Notes under the pieces: model-generated
Database searches by the model: none
Told to the model about the DNA's origin: nothing
Seen by the model: only the letters and a program-made list of their open reading frames with translations
Translations under genes and position numbers: made by a program
Part shown: piece after piece, positions 43,773 to 53,209 of the stretch
How positions within the stretch are numbered: position 1 is the stretch's first letter
How the letters are laid out: each line of letters starts with the position of its first letter
Assembly: GCF_037440165.1 (NCBI RefSeq)
Contig: NZ_JBBIUQ010000004.1
Location: 115,207 to 179,206 of the forward strand
Direction: 5' to 3'
Length of the DNA: 64,000 nt
From: Ignavibacterium sp037440165
GTDB lineage: Bacteria > Bacteroidota > Ignavibacteria > Ignavibacteriales > Ignavibacteriaceae

Positions 43773-44467
43773 TGAAGTAAGTCCTTATATTCAACAAAAA
43801 GATGAGTAAATTTTTCGTGCATTTCCTGCGAGCAATATTCAATACTTTTTTTCTGCGAGAGATCATCATATAAGTCTTTGAATGAATTTTTATTGCACGC
43901 TCTTAAAAAACCATTTAAGGTATGAATAAAATATTCTTCTGCTTTTAGCAATGAAAGAAGCTTAGCATAATCACGCTGCGAATTATTAATAGCATTATTA
44001 AGATTTTCGTTAATATGATTTGAACCTACGAAGCAGACAGATGATTCTTTCGAAATGCCAATCACAACAGTATTATCATCCGAATTAAGAAGGTTTAATA
44101 TTTCTTTAATAGAATTTGCAGATACTCCCATTACATCAGCATATAAGATTATTGCTTGCTTTTTGTTTTTCAATTTCTCAGAAAGAAATGTTGCATCAGG
44201 AAACTTCTCGTAAAAAAAAGTTTTAAGATTTTGGAAATTTAACTTTTCAGCTTCATCTGAAAATTGCTGCTTATCTTCCTTACTTAGATAAACTAATAAT
44301 TCAAAAGACACATTATCAGAATTAAAATTTTCAATTAAATTAAAAAGCAGAGACGCAAATAGTAGCTTCGTATCTTCAACAGTGAAGTTTTCAAATTGCG
44401 AAAGTTTTTCTTCGTTGAAGATGACTCTATCAGATATAACCACAATAGGAATTATGTTGTCTGCCAT
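43769..44467 (-). CDS. hypothetical protein, possible degenerate DUF2064-like GT-A fold
   Basis: 232 residues, soluble. I do not recognise it firmly. The segment KQAIILYADVMGVSANSIKEILNLLNSDDNTVVIGISKESSVCFVGSN has the rhythm of DUF2064/TIGR04282 glycosyltransferase-like proteins (strand, GxDxP-type turn, helix, VVxGPxxDGGxxxxG), but the Asp/Gly positions have been lost, so activity is doubtful. It sits between prsW-like and nadD genes with a 4-base overlap to nadD and one base to the protease gene, so it is translated as part of that operon. Confidence 0.6.
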   Translation of the reverse strand: MADNIIPIVVISDRVIFNEEKLSQFENFTVEDTKLLFASLLFNLIENFNSDNVSFELLVYLSKEDKQQFSDEAEKLNFQNLKTFFYEKFPDATFLSEKLKNKKQAIILYADVMGVSANSIKEILNLLNSDDNTVVIGISKESSVCFVGSNHINENLNNAINNSQRDYAKLLSLLKAEEYFIHTLNGFLRACNKNSFKDLYDDLSQKKSIEYCSQEMHEKFTHLFVEYKDLLQ

Positions 44468-44468
44468 T

Positions 44469-45419
44469 TTAAGCTTTACTTCCGCTTAATAAAAATGAAA
44501 TAAACCTTCGGTAGTTATCTATATCATTTTCATAATAAATCTTACTTGCCCCTTTGGAGTTTCTCGCCTGAAGTTTTCTAAACGCTAAAGTTGTGGCAGA
44601 TTTAATGTAGTCCTTTCTTATGGTCTCGGGAATCCAGCCCACTTTTTCTCTGATTGATGAGCTGAGAATGTTTAAATGTGCTGCAGGAATTATTCCATTC
44701 GTAACTTCTTCTGATAGTTCATTGAAAATAATTTTTCTTTCTCTGGCAATTGATATTGTAAAGACTGCAATGAAAATTAAAATAGTTATAAACAAAAACA
44801 GAAAACCAAGTGGAGCAGTTGATTGAAAACTAACAAAAGAATTCCATGCAGCGTGAATAAACATTGCAATGCTTAATCCAACAAAAGCATAGAAGATTCT
44901 TTTACCGCGACTCATAAATTTTGAATATCCAAGAAATGCTCCGAGAGTTGCAGTTGAAACACAATGCATTACAGCTGAAAATAATGTTCTTACAATTATA
45001 ATATATATCCAACTGACAAGGTTATCAGAATTACCAACAAAGTAGAGAAAATTTTCAGTCATTCCAAAGCCAAGACCAATTGCACCTCCGTAAACAATCC
45101 CATCAGTTATATTATCAAATTTTTTGTTGCTTACTGTAATTAAAAGAAATAATCCTTTAGTCATTTCTTCCACAAAAGGAGCAACTGCAATTGCACCAAA
45201 TAATTCCAGACTGTTCTCATCTTTTACAAACAGAGAAATGAAAAAAGTAAGAATAACACTTCCTATTACAGCGAGAAATATGGCTCCGATAGCTCCCCAG
45301 AGATAATTTGCTAATACTATTCTAAAAGGCTCGCGATCGTATCTATCAAATCTCCAGATTAAAATTAAGTAGATCGTCATTGGAATAATTGCCGCAAGTG
45401 CAGAGAAAAATATGAGCAT
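44469..45419 (-). CDS. PrsW-like intramembrane metalloprotease
   Basis: 316 residues with about eight hydrophobic helices. The family motifs are present: FVEEMTKGLFLL (EExxK), GIVYGGAIGLGFGMTENFLYF (GxxxGxGFxxxEN), MHCVSTATLGAFLGYS and FIHAAWNSF, which supply His and Glu metal ligands. PrsW relatives cleave membrane anti-sigma factors or other membrane proteins. The soluble C-terminal tail (about 235-316) is extra. No anti-sigma gene is adjacent, so the substrate is unknown. Confidence 0.85.
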   Translation of the reverse strand: MLIFFSALAAIIPMTIYLILIWRFDRYDREPFRIVLANYLWGAIGAIFLAVIGSVILTFFISLFVKDENSLELFGAIAVAPFVEEMTKGLFLLITVSNKKFDNITDGIVYGGAIGLGFGMTENFLYFVGNSDNLVSWIYIIIVRTLFSAVMHCVSTATLGAFLGYSKFMSRGKRIFYAFVGLSIAMFIHAAWNSFVSFQSTAPLGFLFLFITILIFIAVFTISIARERKIIFNELSEEVTNGIIPAAHLNILSSSIREKVGWIPETIRKDYIKSATTLAFRKLQARNSKGASKIYYENDIDNYRRFISFLLSGSKA

Positions 45420-45506
45420 TAGCTATTTACTTATGTTGGAAAATTATTTGTTTCAAATTATTAAAATGCTCAATCACATTCAAACAATGGATTTGCAGAA
45501 ATAAAT

Positions 45507-46748
45507 TTATTCTTTTAACCAGCTTTTAATTTCATTAAGCGATGGCATTTTACCGTAGTATAAAATTCCGAATCTGAAAATCTTTGCTGATATATTAACA
45601 ACAAGTACTATTGAAATTATCATTATCAGAAATGTAAGAACAATTTCTAGTATCGGAATCGGTGCAACATTAACACGAAGAATCATTACTGAGGGAAGTG
45701 TAAAAGGAATGTATGATAGAACTTGTATGATAGTGCTATCAGGATTTTGTAAAGCTGAGATCACAAATACTGTGGGAAGCACAAGAAATAAACTAATATA
45801 ACTTGTTATCTGCTGAGCTTCCTGTTCAGTTGTTACGACAGAGCCAATTCCAACAAATAAAGTCGTGTAGAAAATAAATCCAAGTATAAAGTATGCAAAA
45901 ATTAAATGAATATTTTCAAAAGCATTCATTGGAATAACTGCTGCACCAATAAGTGATATTCCGATAAGCAGCCAAACAATAATCTGAGTTAGACCTAAAG
46001 CGCTCAATCCGAAAACTTTTCCAAATAATAAATCTTTCGGTGTGCAGCTTGAAATCAGAATTTCGATAAGTCTGTTTGATTTTTCCTCAAGCATACTTCT
46101 CACAAGCATCTGTCCTGAATAAATAATCATCATCATAAGTAAAAGAATGAAGATAATAGATGAAAAGAATACTGATTCAAATCCACCTTTACCTTCTTCA
46201 CCAGGTTTTTCAATTTTAATCTGATTAACATCCACTTTATTCTTGATAAATTCTACCAGAGCAGGATTAGCATTTTCTTCTACAAGTTTTCTTTTTATGC
46301 GAAAGTTATTGAATGCTTCTTCAAATCTTGCAACATCCCGAAAGTTTCCAATACCCTGAGATCGATACTCAACTCTTAAAGAATTTTTATCATCTTTTTT
46401 AATTAGAATGTAGCCATCAATTTTATTTTCAATCACCATCTTATCTGCATATTTTATTAATGAATCTGATGACAAATCCTCTTTGTAATTATTCAAAATT
46501 GCATAGGCAGGAATGTTTTCATTGATTTTGTATTGTTCAATTTCATTTTTGAAATCAGAAAAATATTCTCTTGTAAGATCAAGTACTCCAACAGTTTTAG
46601 TTGATTCGCTTTCCTTTGTTGCAAGAAGAGTTGGCAGTACAGAGAAAAGAATAATTATTGCTGGTGTAAGGAATAATGAAATTATAAAAGCTTTTGATTT
46701 TATCTTTTCGAAAAATTCCCATTTTGCAACATTGATCGCTTTTTTCAT
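45507..46748 (-). CDS. ABC-2 family permease (NatB-like)
   Basis: 413 residues. Helix at about 20-40 (KAFIISLFLTPAIIILFSVLPTLL), a large extracytoplasmic loop (about 50-180), then five or six helices at 185-395 (SSIIFILLLMMMIIYSGQMLVRSMLEEKSNRLIEILISSCTPKDLLFGKV is the conserved coupling segment). This is the layout of NatB/ABC-2 exporters. The ATPase gene is 2 bases upstream. Na+ or a drug/lipid may be the substrate. Confidence 0.88.
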   Translation of the reverse strand: MKKAINVAKWEFFEKIKSKAFIISLFLTPAIIILFSVLPTLLATKESESTKTVGVLDLTREYFSDFKNEIEQYKINENIPAYAILNNYKEDLSSDSLIKYADKMVIENKIDGYILIKKDDKNSLRVEYRSQGIGNFRDVARFEEAFNNFRIKRKLVEENANPALVEFIKNKVDVNQIKIEKPGEEGKGGFESVFFSSIIFILLLMMMIIYSGQMLVRSMLEEKSNRLIEILISSCTPKDLLFGKVFGLSALGLTQIIVWLLIGISLIGAAVIPMNAFENIHLIFAYFILGFIFYTTLFVGIGSVVTTEQEAQQITSYISLFLVLPTVFVISALQNPDSTIIQVLSYIPFTLPSVMILRVNVAPIPILEIVLTFLIMIISIVLVVNISAKIFRFGILYYGKMPSLNEIKSWLKE

Positions 46749-46750
46749 AA

Positions 46751-47647
46751 TTAATTGTTTTGATTTTTAATTGAATCAATAAAGATTTTGTTTAATGTAG
46801 GCTCAATTATCGAAAATTGTTTAACGGTTACTTTATCAATAATCTTTTTGAGGAATAATTCCGGTTTGACATCATCTTTCAAATGAACCTCAGCAGTATT
46901 GCTGTAAATATCAAAACTAATTACTTCATCCATCTCATTGAGGAATTTAATATCTCCTTCATAAGCAAACATTACATGATTTCCACCAAATTTTTTCTTT
47001 ATTTCAGAAAGCTCACCGCTCAAAACTTCCTTACCCTCATTAATCAATAAAATTTCTGAACATAGTTTTTCTGCTGTGTCCATTTGATGTGTAGATAAAA
47101 TTATTATTTTACCATTATCGAGCAGATCAAGAATAACATCCTTAACTAATTGCTGATTTATCGGATCAAATCCGGAAAATGGTTCGTCAAGAATCAATAA
47201 TTCAGGATTGTGAATTACTGCACTTATGAACTGAATTTTTTGCTGATTACCTTTTGATAGCTCTTCAACCTTTCGATCTTTGTAACGAGGGATTTCAAGT
47301 TTCTTTAGCCATTTGTCTAAATCATTTTTAATTGCATTGGCATGCATTCCCTTTAAGCTGGCTAAATAAGTAATAACATCACTTACCTTACTTTTTTTGT
47401 AAAGTCCTCTTTCTTCGGGGAGATATCCTATTGAATTAAAAAGGTCTTTAGTTACTGGTTTTTGATTTAAAAGAACCTCACCAGAGTTAGGTTTAATGAT
47501 ATTAAGAATTGTCCTGATTGTGGTAGTTTTACCGGCTCCATTCGGTCCAAGCATTCCGAAAATTTTTCCGGGTTTTACATTAAAGGAAAGATTATTAACG
47601 GCAGTAATAGAGCCGTAAGTTTTAACAAGATTTTTAACTTCAAGCAT
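46751..47647 (-). CDS. ABC transporter ATP-binding protein (NatA-like)
   Basis: 298 residues. Walker A GPNGAGKTT, Q-loop region SIGYLPEERGLYKKSKV, signature ELSKGNQQKIQFISAVIHNPELLILDEPFSGFDP with Walker B, and the switch His of STHQMDTAEK. The GNQQK signature and the DUF4162-like C-terminal tail (about 215-298) are typical of NatA/YhaQ exporters. It energises the adjacent permease. Confidence 0.93.
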   Translation of the reverse strand: MLEVKNLVKTYGSITAVNNLSFNVKPGKIFGMLGPNGAGKTTTIRTILNIIKPNSGEVLLNQKPVTKDLFNSIGYLPEERGLYKKSKVSDVITYLASLKGMHANAIKNDLDKWLKKLEIPRYKDRKVEELSKGNQQKIQFISAVIHNPELLILDEPFSGFDPINQQLVKDVILDLLDNGKIIILSTHQMDTAEKLCSEILLINEGKEVLSGELSEIKKKFGGNHVMFAYEGDIKFLNEMDEVISFDIYSNTAEVHLKDDVKPELFLKKIIDKVTVKQFSIIEPTLNKIFIDSIKNQNN

Positions 47648-47783
47648 AAGTTTTACCAGAAGCCCTTAAAAGTTTTAGCAAAAATAGTCATCAGAAATCA
47701 GATTTCTATATTTTTTTGATAAAAGGTTTATTTTATTGATGTTCTAAATAATTCTGCAGCAAGGATTTAATCACATTCATATG

Positions 47784-47815
47784 TTTGATTATCAAAACCT
47801 CTGATAATATATTTG
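47784..47815 (+). promoter_or_regulatory. Bacteroidota-type promoter candidate for the fab operon
   Basis: TTTG at 47784-47787, 20 bases, then TATATTTG at 47808-47815 matches the TTTG/TAnnTTTG consensus known from Bacteroidota sigma-70 promoters. It ends 25 bases before the yceD start codon, in the divergent gap with the ABC operon. Confidence 0.5.
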
Positions 47816-47840
47816 AAGCCAATTTTTAAGCGATTTAGCA

Positions 47841-48332
47841 ATGAAAGTAAAAATTTCAAATCTTAGCATTGGGGAACATGTTTTTGATTTTGAAGAAAAG
47901 ATTGAAGATATTGAGCTTGGCGAACCATTCTTCGGAAAAGTTAAAACAAACATTCGCCTGAATAAACTTCACGATCAGATAATTACACATGTAAGTTCAG
48001 AAATTAACGCTTCATTTGAATGCGACAGATGTACAGCCAAATTCGAGAAATTGATTCAGAGTGATTATGAAATGATTTATTTAATGAATGAAGAACCTGA
48101 AGATACTGATGATATTAACATTACATATATTAGCAGAGAAACTGATAAACTCGATTTTGATAACGATGTTAGAGAATTTGCTATTCTTGCAATTCCAATG
48201 AAAAAATTATGTAAAGAAGATTGTAAAGGTTTATGTCCGAAATGTGGAGCAGATTTGAACTTTGAACAATGCACTTGTCCAAAAGAAAGTACAGATCCCA
48301 GATGGGAAAAACTTTTTACGAAGAAATTTTAA
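47841..48332 (+). CDS. YceD/DUF177 family protein
   Basis: 163 residues. A beta-rich N-terminal half is followed by a zinc-ribbon-like set of cysteines: CDRC (about 60), CKEDCKGLCPKCGADLNFEQCTC near the C-terminus. Proteins of this family are encoded directly before rpmF and the fatty-acid genes in most bacteria, exactly as here, and have been linked to 23S rRNA accumulation in plants and bacteria. No enzyme activity is known. First gene of the fab operon. Confidence 0.9.
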   Translation: MKVKISNLSIGEHVFDFEEKIEDIELGEPFFGKVKTNIRLNKLHDQIITHVSSEINASFECDRCTAKFEKLIQSDYEMIYLMNEEPEDTDDINITYISRETDKLDFDNDVREFAILAIPMKKLCKEDCKGLCPKCGADLNFEQCTCPKESTDPRWEKLFTKKF

Positions 48333-48362
48333 TAACAAAATAACATAAAAGGAATAGCTGAT

Positions 48363-48542
48363 ATGCCAAATCCGAAACGAAAAATGTCGAGGAGCCGAAG
48401 AGACAAAAGAAGAACACATTACAAAGCTTCATTGCCAACATTGAGCAAATGCTCAAATTGCGGCGAAATGAAATTAGCTCATCGTGCTTGTCCATCCTGT
48501 GGTTATTACAGCGAACGATCAGTATTCGTTCCTAAAAGCTAA
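48363..48542 (+). CDS. rpmF: 50S ribosomal protein L32
   Basis: 59 residues, MPNPKRKMSRSRRDKRRTHY start, with CSNCGEMKLAHRACPSCGYY giving the zinc-binding CxxC...CxxC of the zinc form of L32. AAGGA precedes the ATG at normal distance. It lies 30 bases after yceD and 15 before plsX, the conserved order linking ribosome and lipid synthesis. Confidence 0.96.
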   Translation: MPNPKRKMSRSRRDKRRTHYKASLPTLSKCSNCGEMKLAHRACPSCGYYSERSVFVPKS

Positions 48543-48557
48543 TAACTAAAATTTATT

Positions 48558-49601
48558 ATGTCGGATAACTCCACAGAACAAACAAAGTGTAAAATAGTTG
48601 TTGATGCTATGGGGGGCGATTTTGCCCCTCAGAATGCAGTAGTTGGTGCTGTTCAGGCATTAAGTATTGATTCAGGAATTGAGCTTTATTTAGTCGGACG
48701 AAAATCTGAAATAATTTCTGTACTTCAAAAGAATAGCCTGGACTTTGATGAAAATTTTATCATCAATACAGAACAGGTTATTGAAATGGGCGAATCACCA
48801 ACGAGTGCTCTTAAATCCAAACCTGATTCATCAATTGTTGCTGGTGCAAGATTAGTAAAAGAAAAAAGAGCTCACGCTTTCGTAAGTGCCGGTAATACTG
48901 GTGCGATGATGTCTGCTTCAACTTTGATCATTGGAAGAATTCCAGGTGTTGGCAGACCCACAATTGGTGCTGAGATTCCAAATGTTTACGGTTCTTGTTA
49001 TTTGTATGATGTCGGTGCTGGTAAGGATGCGAAACCAATTCATCTACTTGAGTATGCAATAATGGGAAGCATCTACGCAAAAGAAATGGGTGGTGTTAGT
49101 AATCCTTCAGTTGGCGTTTTAAGTATGGGTGAAGAAGAAGGTAAAGGTAATGAAGTTGCAAATGAGGCTAACAATCTTATTAAAAATTCAAAGCTTAATT
49201 TTATTGGTAATGTCGAAGGTCGTGATATTTTAACAGGTAAAGTTGATGTCGTCGTCTGCGATGGATTTGTTGGCAACATTTTATTAAAATTTGGCGAAGC
49301 TGTACCTAAATTACTCAAACATTTACTTGAGCAAACAGCAAAGAAAAATATTATTGATGCACTTAAAATTGTATTTGTTAAAAGTACTTTAAGAAAAGCA
49401 TTAAAAAGTCTTGACTATCAGGAACACGGTGGAGTTCCCTTACTAGGAGTGAATGGTATATCGATAATTGGGCATGGTTCAAGCACTCCAAAGGCAATAA
49501 CTAATATGGTTCTGAAAGCAAAACTTATGTACGACAGAAATTTGGTTGCTAAAATTGAAAATTCAATAAAAGAATATTCTAATAAAAAATTGGATAGTTA
49601 A
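48558..49601 (+). CDS. plsX: phosphate acyltransferase
   Basis: 347 residues, family length. KIVVDAMGGDFAPQNAVVGAV is the family N-terminus; VSAGNTGAMMSASTLIIGRIPGVGRPTIGAEIPN, LLSMGEEEGKGNE-type region and DVVVCDGFVGNILLKFGE follow. It converts acyl-ACP to acyl phosphate for PlsY in phospholipid synthesis, at the membrane surface. Its stop overlaps the fabH start (TAATG). Confidence 0.96.
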   Translation: MSDNSTEQTKCKIVVDAMGGDFAPQNAVVGAVQALSIDSGIELYLVGRKSEIISVLQKNSLDFDENFIINTEQVIEMGESPTSALKSKPDSSIVAGARLVKEKRAHAFVSAGNTGAMMSASTLIIGRIPGVGRPTIGAEIPNVYGSCYLYDVGAGKDAKPIHLLEYAIMGSIYAKEMGGVSNPSVGVLSMGEEEGKGNEVANEANNLIKNSKLNFIGNVEGRDILTGKVDVVVCDGFVGNILLKFGEAVPKLLKHLLEQTAKKNIIDALKIVFVKSTLRKALKSLDYQEHGGVPLLGVNGISIIGHGSSTPKAITNMVLKAKLMYDRNLVAKIENSIKEYSNKKLDS

Positions 49602-50605
49602 TGAGTAACAAAAAAAAAATTAATGCAATTGTAACCGGTGTAGGAATGTATGTGCCGGATAAAGTTCTTGATAATAAATATTTTGAAAAAATCGTTGAAA
49701 CAAACGATGAATGGATAAAAACAAGAACCGGAATAAAGGAAAGAAGAATTTTAGAAAATGGTGCAACAAGCGATTTAGCTGCATTAGCTGCAAGAGATTT
49801 GTTTGAAAAACATAATGTTAATCCGAATGAAATTGATGTTGTAATTGTTGCAACTGTAACACCTGATATGTTTTTCCCTGCAACTGCTACTTTGGTTCAA
49901 CATAAGCTTGGAATTCCAAATGCCTGGGGATTTGATCTTTCAGCTGCCTGCTCAGGATTTTTATTCGCATTACAAAGTGGTGCTTCTTTAATTGAAACTG
50001 GCAGATATAAAAAGGTTCTGGTTATCGGTGCTGATAAGATGAGTGCTATTGTTGATTATACAGACAGAAATACCTGCATATTATTCGGTGATGCTGGCTC
50101 AGCAGTTTTGTTAGAACCAACAGAAGATTTAAATCTTGGATTAAAGGAATCAATATTAAGAATTGACGGTTCCGGTAAAGATGCACTCTATATGCTAGGC
50201 GGAGGAAGTTTGAATCCTTCTTCTCACGAAACGGTGGATAACAAATGGCATTACATTTATCAAGATGGCAAAGCAGTATTTAAAGTTGCTGTTAAAGGAA
50301 TGGCTGATGTATCTGCTGAAGTTATGCAAATCAGCGGATTAAAATCAGAAGATGTTGCTTATCTGGTTCCTCATCAGGCAAATTTAAGAATAATTGATGC
50401 AACTGCAGAAAGAATGGGTATAGGAAAAGAAAAAGTCATGGTAAACATTGATAAATATGGCAATACAACTGCTGCAACAATTCCACTTTGCTTAACAGAA
50501 TATTATCGCGCCGGAAAATTAAAAAAAGGTGATAACCTAATATTAGCTGCGTTTGGTGCCGGCTATACCTGGGGAGCTACTCATTTAGTTTGGGCAATCG
50601 ATTAA
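49601..50605 (+). CDS. fabH: 3-oxoacyl-ACP synthase III
   Basis: 334 residues. The Cys-His-Asn triad is visible: Cys in DLSAACSGFLFAL (about 114), His in VPHQANLRI (about 256), Asn in YGNTTAATIPL (about 286). It condenses acetyl- or branched acyl-CoA with malonyl-ACP to start fatty acid synthesis. Coupled by overlap to plsX. Confidence 0.97.
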   Translation: MSNKKKINAIVTGVGMYVPDKVLDNKYFEKIVETNDEWIKTRTGIKERRILENGATSDLAALAARDLFEKHNVNPNEIDVVIVATVTPDMFFPATATLVQHKLGIPNAWGFDLSAACSGFLFALQSGASLIETGRYKKVLVIGADKMSAIVDYTDRNTCILFGDAGSAVLLEPTEDLNLGLKESILRIDGSGKDALYMLGGGSLNPSSHETVDNKWHYIYQDGKAVFKVAVKGMADVSAEVMQISGLKSEDVAYLVPHQANLRIIDATAERMGIGKEKVMVNIDKYGNTTAATIPLCLTEYYRAGKLKKGDNLILAAFGAGYTWGATHLVWAID

Positions 50606-50621
50606 AACAAAAATCTGACTT

Positions 50622-51536
50622 ATGGCAAAAAAAGCATTTTTATTCCCTGGACAGGGTTCGCAATATTTAGGAATGGCTAAAGACCTTTTCGATAATACTG
50701 TTGAAGCAAAAGAAATGATTCGCACCGCTGATGAAGCAGTTGGTGCAAATCTATCTTACATTATGTTTAATGGTCCGGAAGAACAACTGAAACAAACCAA
50801 ATTTACTCAACCAGCAATATTCCTTCACTCGGTAGTTCTTGCAAGTTTAATTCGAACTTTAAGACCAGATGCTGCTGCCGGTCATTCGCTGGGTGAATAT
50901 TCAGCACTTGTGGCTGCAGGTGCAATTCAGTTTTATGAAGCAGTTAAACTCGTAGGACAGCGCGGTCTGGCAATGCAATACGCCGGCGAAGTAATGAAAG
51001 GATCTATGGCCGCAATCGTTGGTCTTCAACCGCAAGTCGTTGAGCAATTATGCGTTGATGCTTCCTCAGCGGGAATTGTTCAATGTGCTAATTTCAACTC
51101 ACCGGGACAAATTGTAATTTCTGGTTCGGTTGATGGTGTGAAAAAAGCAATGGAACTTTGTAAGGCAAATGGTGCAAAACTTGTAAAGGAATTAGTTGTC
51201 AGCGGAGCATTCCATTCACCACTTATGGAACCTGCTAAAGAAAAATTACAGGAAGCACTTAGTACAACAAATTTTTATGATGCGAGATTTCCTGTATATA
51301 CTAATGTTACTGCAAATCCTGTGTTTAATAAAAATGAAATAAAAAAACTTCTTTATGAACAGCTCACATCTCCTGTAAGATGGGAAGAAACAATTCAAAA
51401 TATGATAAATGATGGGATTGATGAATTTTATGAAATTGGTCCGGGTAAAGTGTTGCAGGGATTGGTCAAAAGAATAAATCCTGATGTTAAAGTTTTTGGC
51501 ATAGATAAATATGAAGATGTGTATCAGTACATTTGA
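50622..51536 (+). CDS. fabD: malonyl CoA-acyl carrier protein transacylase
   Basis: 304 residues. FLFPGQGSQYLGM starts the domain; the nucleophile Ser is in GHSLGEYSAL (about 90) and the catalytic His in VSGAFHSPLM (about 200). It makes malonyl-ACP. It starts 16 bases after fabH. Confidence 0.97.
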   Translation: MAKKAFLFPGQGSQYLGMAKDLFDNTVEAKEMIRTADEAVGANLSYIMFNGPEEQLKQTKFTQPAIFLHSVVLASLIRTLRPDAAAGHSLGEYSALVAAGAIQFYEAVKLVGQRGLAMQYAGEVMKGSMAAIVGLQPQVVEQLCVDASSAGIVQCANFNSPGQIVISGSVDGVKKAMELCKANGAKLVKELVVSGAFHSPLMEPAKEKLQEALSTTNFYDARFPVYTNVTANPVFNKNEIKKLLYEQLTSPVRWEETIQNMINDGIDEFYEIGPGKVLQGLVKRINPDVKVFGIDKYEDVYQYI

Positions 51537-51541
51537 AAAGT

Positions 51542-52141
51542 ATGAGTTTTAAAGAGTTATATATTAAAGGAATTAAAATAGATCCAAACATTTTTACTTT
51601 TAAGTTTGGATGCAGATGCAATGGTGAATGCTGTCACTATGGTGTTTATACAGATTTGAAAGAACACGAAAACATTCTTGCAATTAAAGACAAAATAATC
51701 CGACTGATGGATGAAACTCAGTCGAAAAATATTTCCGATTGGTTCGAACCTGCTGAAGAAGATGATGATTTTGAATCAGGTTTAGCTGTAGGGACAGAAA
51801 TTGTAAATAATAAATGTGCATTCCTTGATAAAAATGGTCTGTGTGTTTTACAACGATTAGCTTTGGATGAAGGTGAACATAGATGGAAATACAAACCAAT
51901 CTATTGTGTCCTTTTTCCATTAACAATTTATCAGAATACATTAACTATTGATGATGAACATATTGATCGTTTGAGTTACTGCAATAAGTATCCAATATCT
52001 GACTCTTCAATATTTGATGCTTGCAGAGAAGAACTCGAATTTTTCTTTGGCGAAACAGGATTTAAAGAATTACTGCAGTATAAAGAAGAAATTTTATCAC
52101 AAGTTCACAACGGAGTTTCAGCTGATGGAAATAAAAAATAA
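51542..52141 (+). CDS. DUF3109 family cysteine-rich protein
   Basis: About 199 residues. FGCRCNGECCHYGVYTDLKEHENI, NKCAFLDKNGLCVLQRLAL, YCVLFPLTI and DRLSYCN carry eight cysteines spaced as in DUF3109/YkgJ-type proteins, which are thought to bind metal or an Fe-S cluster. A TTG at 51533 would overlap fabD; the ATG at 51542 is preferred. It is nested between fabD and fabG, overlapping the latter by 17 bases, so it is made with fatty-acid enzymes. Function unknown. Confidence 0.82.
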   Translation: MSFKELYIKGIKIDPNIFTFKFGCRCNGECCHYGVYTDLKEHENILAIKDKIIRLMDETQSKNISDWFEPAEEDDDFESGLAVGTEIVNNKCAFLDKNGLCVLQRLALDEGEHRWKYKPIYCVLFPLTIYQNTLTIDDEHIDRLSYCNKYPISDSSIFDACREELEFFFGETGFKELLQYKEEILSQVHNGVSADGNKK

Positions 52142-52886
52142 AAAGGCAATTGTTACCGGAGGTACAAGAGGAATCGGTAGAGCAATTGTTAAAGAACTTG
52201 CTACAAATACTTCATTCAAATCAGTTTTATCAGATGTAGCATTTATCTACAATAAATCTGATGAAGCAGCACTTGAACTTGTGAAAGAACTTGAAAATAC
52301 TAAAACAAAAGTTTATGCTGTCAAAGCGGATGTTGGTTCTTTCGAAGATTCTCAAAGAGCAATTAATGAAGCAATTGAAAAACTTGGAGGAATTGATTTC
52401 CTTATAAACAATGCAGGTATCACCAGAGATACATTGTTACTGAGAATGTCTGAAAAAGATTTTGATGATGTGATTGATGCTAATCTTAAAAGTGTTTTCA
52501 ACTGCACAAAAGCTGTTCTTAAAAATCTGATTTCACAACGCTCAGGACGAATAGTTAATATTTCATCAGTTGTGGCTTTAATTGGAAATCCAGGACAAGC
52601 AAACTATGTCGCATCAAAAGCCGGAATAATCGGATTTACAAAGTCAGTAGCAAGAGAAGTTGCATCAAGAGGAATAACTGTTAATGCAATTGCACCTGGT
52701 TTCATTAAATCAGATATGACTGATAAACTAACGGAGGAACAGAAGCAAAAGTTGGTTCAAAACATTCCGCTTGGTCGGATTGGTTTACCTGAACATATTG
52801 CAAAAATGGTTGCTTTTCTTTGCAGTGAAGATGCTGATTATATAACCGGACAGATAATTACTGTGGATGGCGGACTAACCATGTAG
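52125..52886 (+). CDS. fabG: 3-oxoacyl-ACP reductase
   Basis: 253 residues from the ATG at 52125, which has GGAG 9-10 bases upstream; the longer open frame adds 37 unlike residues. Rossmann TGGTRGIGRAI, NNAGITRD, and catalytic Ser-Tyr-Lys in NISSVVALIGNPGQANYVASKAG, with AIAPGFIKSDMTD. It reduces beta-ketoacyl-ACP with NADPH. It overlaps the DUF3109 gene. Confidence 0.96.
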   Translation: MEIKNKKAIVTGGTRGIGRAIVKELATNTSFKSVLSDVAFIYNKSDEAALELVKELENTKTKVYAVKADVGSFEDSQRAINEAIEKLGGIDFLINNAGITRDTLLLRMSEKDFDDVIDANLKSVFNCTKAVLKNLISQRSGRIVNISSVVALIGNPGQANYVASKAGIIGFTKSVAREVASRGITVNAIAPGFIKSDMTDKLTEEQKQKLVQNIPLGRIGLPEHIAKMVAFLCSEDADYITGQIITVDGGLTM

Positions 52887-52971
52887 CTTTTTTATTGAAA
52901 ATCAATTTTATTAAATTTACATTAGTCAAATATTCGTTAACAAAAATCATCAATAAAAATAGGAGAATACA

Positions 52972-53205
52972 ATGGATGTTGAAGCAAAGGTAAAAGAGAT
53001 CATTATTGACAAACTTGGTGTAGAAGAATCTCAGATTACTCCCGAAGCATCATTCACAAATGATTTGGGCGCTGATTCATTAGATATCGTTGAATTAGTT
53101 ATGGGTTTTGAAAGTGCTTTCCAGATTTCAATACCTGACGAAGATGCTGAAAAGATTGGCACCGTTGGAGATGCTATTAACTATCTGAAATCAAAATTAG
53201 GTTAA
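52972..53205 (+). CDS. acpP: acyl carrier protein
   Basis: 77 residues, acidic, with the phosphopantetheine Ser in DLGADSLDIVELVM (about 38). It carries acyl chains for the enzymes around it. A good GGAGA ribosome binding site and an 85-base leader precede it, so it may have its own promoter. Confidence 0.98.
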   Translation: MDVEAKVKEIIIDKLGVEESQITPEASFTNDLGADSLDIVELVMGFESAFQISIPDEDAEKIGTVGDAINYLKSKLG

Positions 53206-53209
53206 GGAA

